A stretch of 5,338 nt of DNA from an uncultured Lachnospiraceae bacterium (lineage in GTDB: Bacteria > Bacillota > Clostridia > Lachnospirales > Lachnospiraceae): contig CAJOGB010000076.1 in the NCBI GenBank assembly GCA_905233835.1, positions 1 to 5,338 of the forward strand. The letters are read 5' to 3'. The position numbers and the translations under genes were made by a program. Below, piece after piece: positions 4,624 to 5,338 of the stretch (the first letter of the stretch is position 1; each line of letters opens with the position of its first letter). The notes beneath the pieces are model-generated. The model made no database searches. It was not told the origin of the DNA and saw only the letters and a list, made by a program, of their open reading frames with translations.

Positions 4624-5338
4624 ATGAAGATTTTGGGAATTGATTCTTCCGGACTGGTGGCATCCGTAGCCGTGATGGAAGATAATTTGCTGTTAGGTGA
4701 ATATACATTAAATTATAAAAAGACCCATTCACAGACTCTTCTTCCGATGCTGGATGAACTTCGGGGAATGCTGGAGATGGATATGGATAGTATCGATGCC
4801 ATCGCTGTGGCTGCGGGGCCGGGCTCTTTTACAGGACTTCGCATCGGTTCCGCTACCGCAAAGGGACTTGGATTGGCACTTGAAAAGCCGCTGATTCCGG
4901 TGCCGACGGTGGATGCTTTGGCTTGGAATCTGTGGGGACATAAACAGTTTATTTGTCCCATTATGGATGCCAGAAGAAACCAGACCTATACAGGACTTTA
5001 TTTCTTTGACGGAAAAAACGAATTTCATACCGTTGTTGAGCAGTGCGCGGTGGACATTCATGAGATTATTGAAAAGATAAACGAGGAGCAACACCCTGTG
5101 ACCTTTTTGGGTGACGGAGTACCGGTATTTAAAGAAATCATCGCGCAGGAATGTAAGGTGGAGTATGATTTTGCTTTGGCAGGCATGAATCGCCAAAGAG
5201 CAAGTGCCCTTTGCTTACTTGGTGCAAAACTTTTTGCGGCAGGAAAAAGCGTAAGTGCCGCAGATTTTCGACCTGATTATTTGCGTTTGTCCCAGGCAGA
5301 GCGGGAACGAATGGAAGCACAGAAGAAAGAAAGTGAAT
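4624..5338 (+). CDS. tsaB: TsaB, tRNA t6A37 threonylcarbamoyladenosine complex dimerization subunit (stop codon beyond window)
   Basis: TsaB is a catalytically inactive ASKHA-fold relative of TsaD. It dimerizes with TsaD and is essential for t6A formation. The frame runs from ATG 4624 to the window edge without a stop: 238 codons plus one base. MKILGIDSS (1-9) is the standard N-terminus, and THSQTLLPML (34-43), AAGPGSFTGLRIG (63-75), PIMDARRNQTY (112-122) and RPDYLRLSQAERE (216-228) are family signatures. The last of these normally lies very near the C-terminus, so the gene is almost complete and should stop within a few codons. It begins 3 nt after the tsaE stop with no good ribosome-binding site, suggesting translational coupling. 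In this family of operons rimI and tsaD often follow; they would be outside the window. A long open frame on the opposite strand is a shadow of this gene. Confidence 0.96.
   Translation, partial: MKILGIDSSGLVASVAVMEDNLLLGEYTLNYKKTHSQTLLPMLDELRGMLEMDMDSIDAIAVAAGPGSFTGLRIGSATAKGLGLALEKPLIPVPTVDALAWNLWGHKQFICPIMDARRNQTYTGLYFFDGKNEFHTVVEQCAVDIHEIIEKINEEQHPVTFLGDGVPVFKEIIAQECKVEYDFALAGMNRQRASALCLLGAKLFAAGKSVSAADFRPDYLRLSQAERERMEAQKKESE

Noticed and set aside
4376..4732. A 118-codon minus-strand frame spanning tsaE-tsaB
   Set aside because: It is antisense to two conserved genes and has low-complexity basic composition with no family resemblance.
4729..5196. A 155-codon open frame on the minus strand inside tsaB
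   Set aside because: It lies wholly antisense to a clearly recognised tsaB, its translation is rich in scattered Ser/His/Arg with no domain pattern, and it lacks a ribosome-binding site. It is a shadow of the real gene.

Overview
The window is a stretch of ordinary chromosome from a moderately AT-rich, low-GC Gram-positive bacterium. The most likely source is a member of the Clostridia, probably Lachnospiraceae. The pointers are the tgt-yajC adjacency, the Firmicute-type FMN riboswitch controlling an ECF riboflavin transporter, strong AGGAGG ribosome-binding sites, a YcxB-like membrane protein, and the tsaE-tsaB order. The taxonomic call is inference; no rRNA or species marker is present. Every supported gene is on the + strand.

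Layout: (1) 1-546 is the C-terminal half of tgt (queuine tRNA-ribosyltransferase), followed by three 11-bp-spaced direct repeats and a strong intrinsic terminator. (2) A sigma-A-like promoter whose -35 box lies inside that terminator drives yajC (667-972). A three-helix LytR-CpsA-Psr (LCP) envelope protein (1008-2546, TTG start) follows, with no terminator between the two genes and none after the second. (3) A new promoter at the end of the LCP gene leads into a complete FMN riboswitch (aptamer 2607-2727, terminator 2760-2791). This controls ribU, the riboflavin S component of an ECF transporter (2836-3462). (4) Positions 3486-3626 hold a roughly 141-bp, nearly fully palindromic element with A-run and T-run ends. 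It probably terminates ribU and looks like a dispersed repeat, because 16 nt of its apical region recur inverted in the yajC leader. (5) An extended -10 promoter directly downstream drives a tight cluster: a YcxB-like two-helix membrane protein (3686-4201), tsaE (4198-4620, ATGA overlap) and tsaB (4624 to the window end). The last two supply subunits of the t6A37 tRNA-modification machinery.

Functionally the window joins tRNA modification at both ends (queuosine and t6A), Sec-dependent export (yajC), attachment of cell-wall polymers (LCP), and FMN-regulated vitamin B2 uptake. I see no phage, IS, CRISPR or defence genes. The parts most worth attention are non-coding: the long hairpin element and its partial match in the yajC leader, the overlapping terminator/promoter after tgt, and the clear antiterminator logic of the riboswitch.
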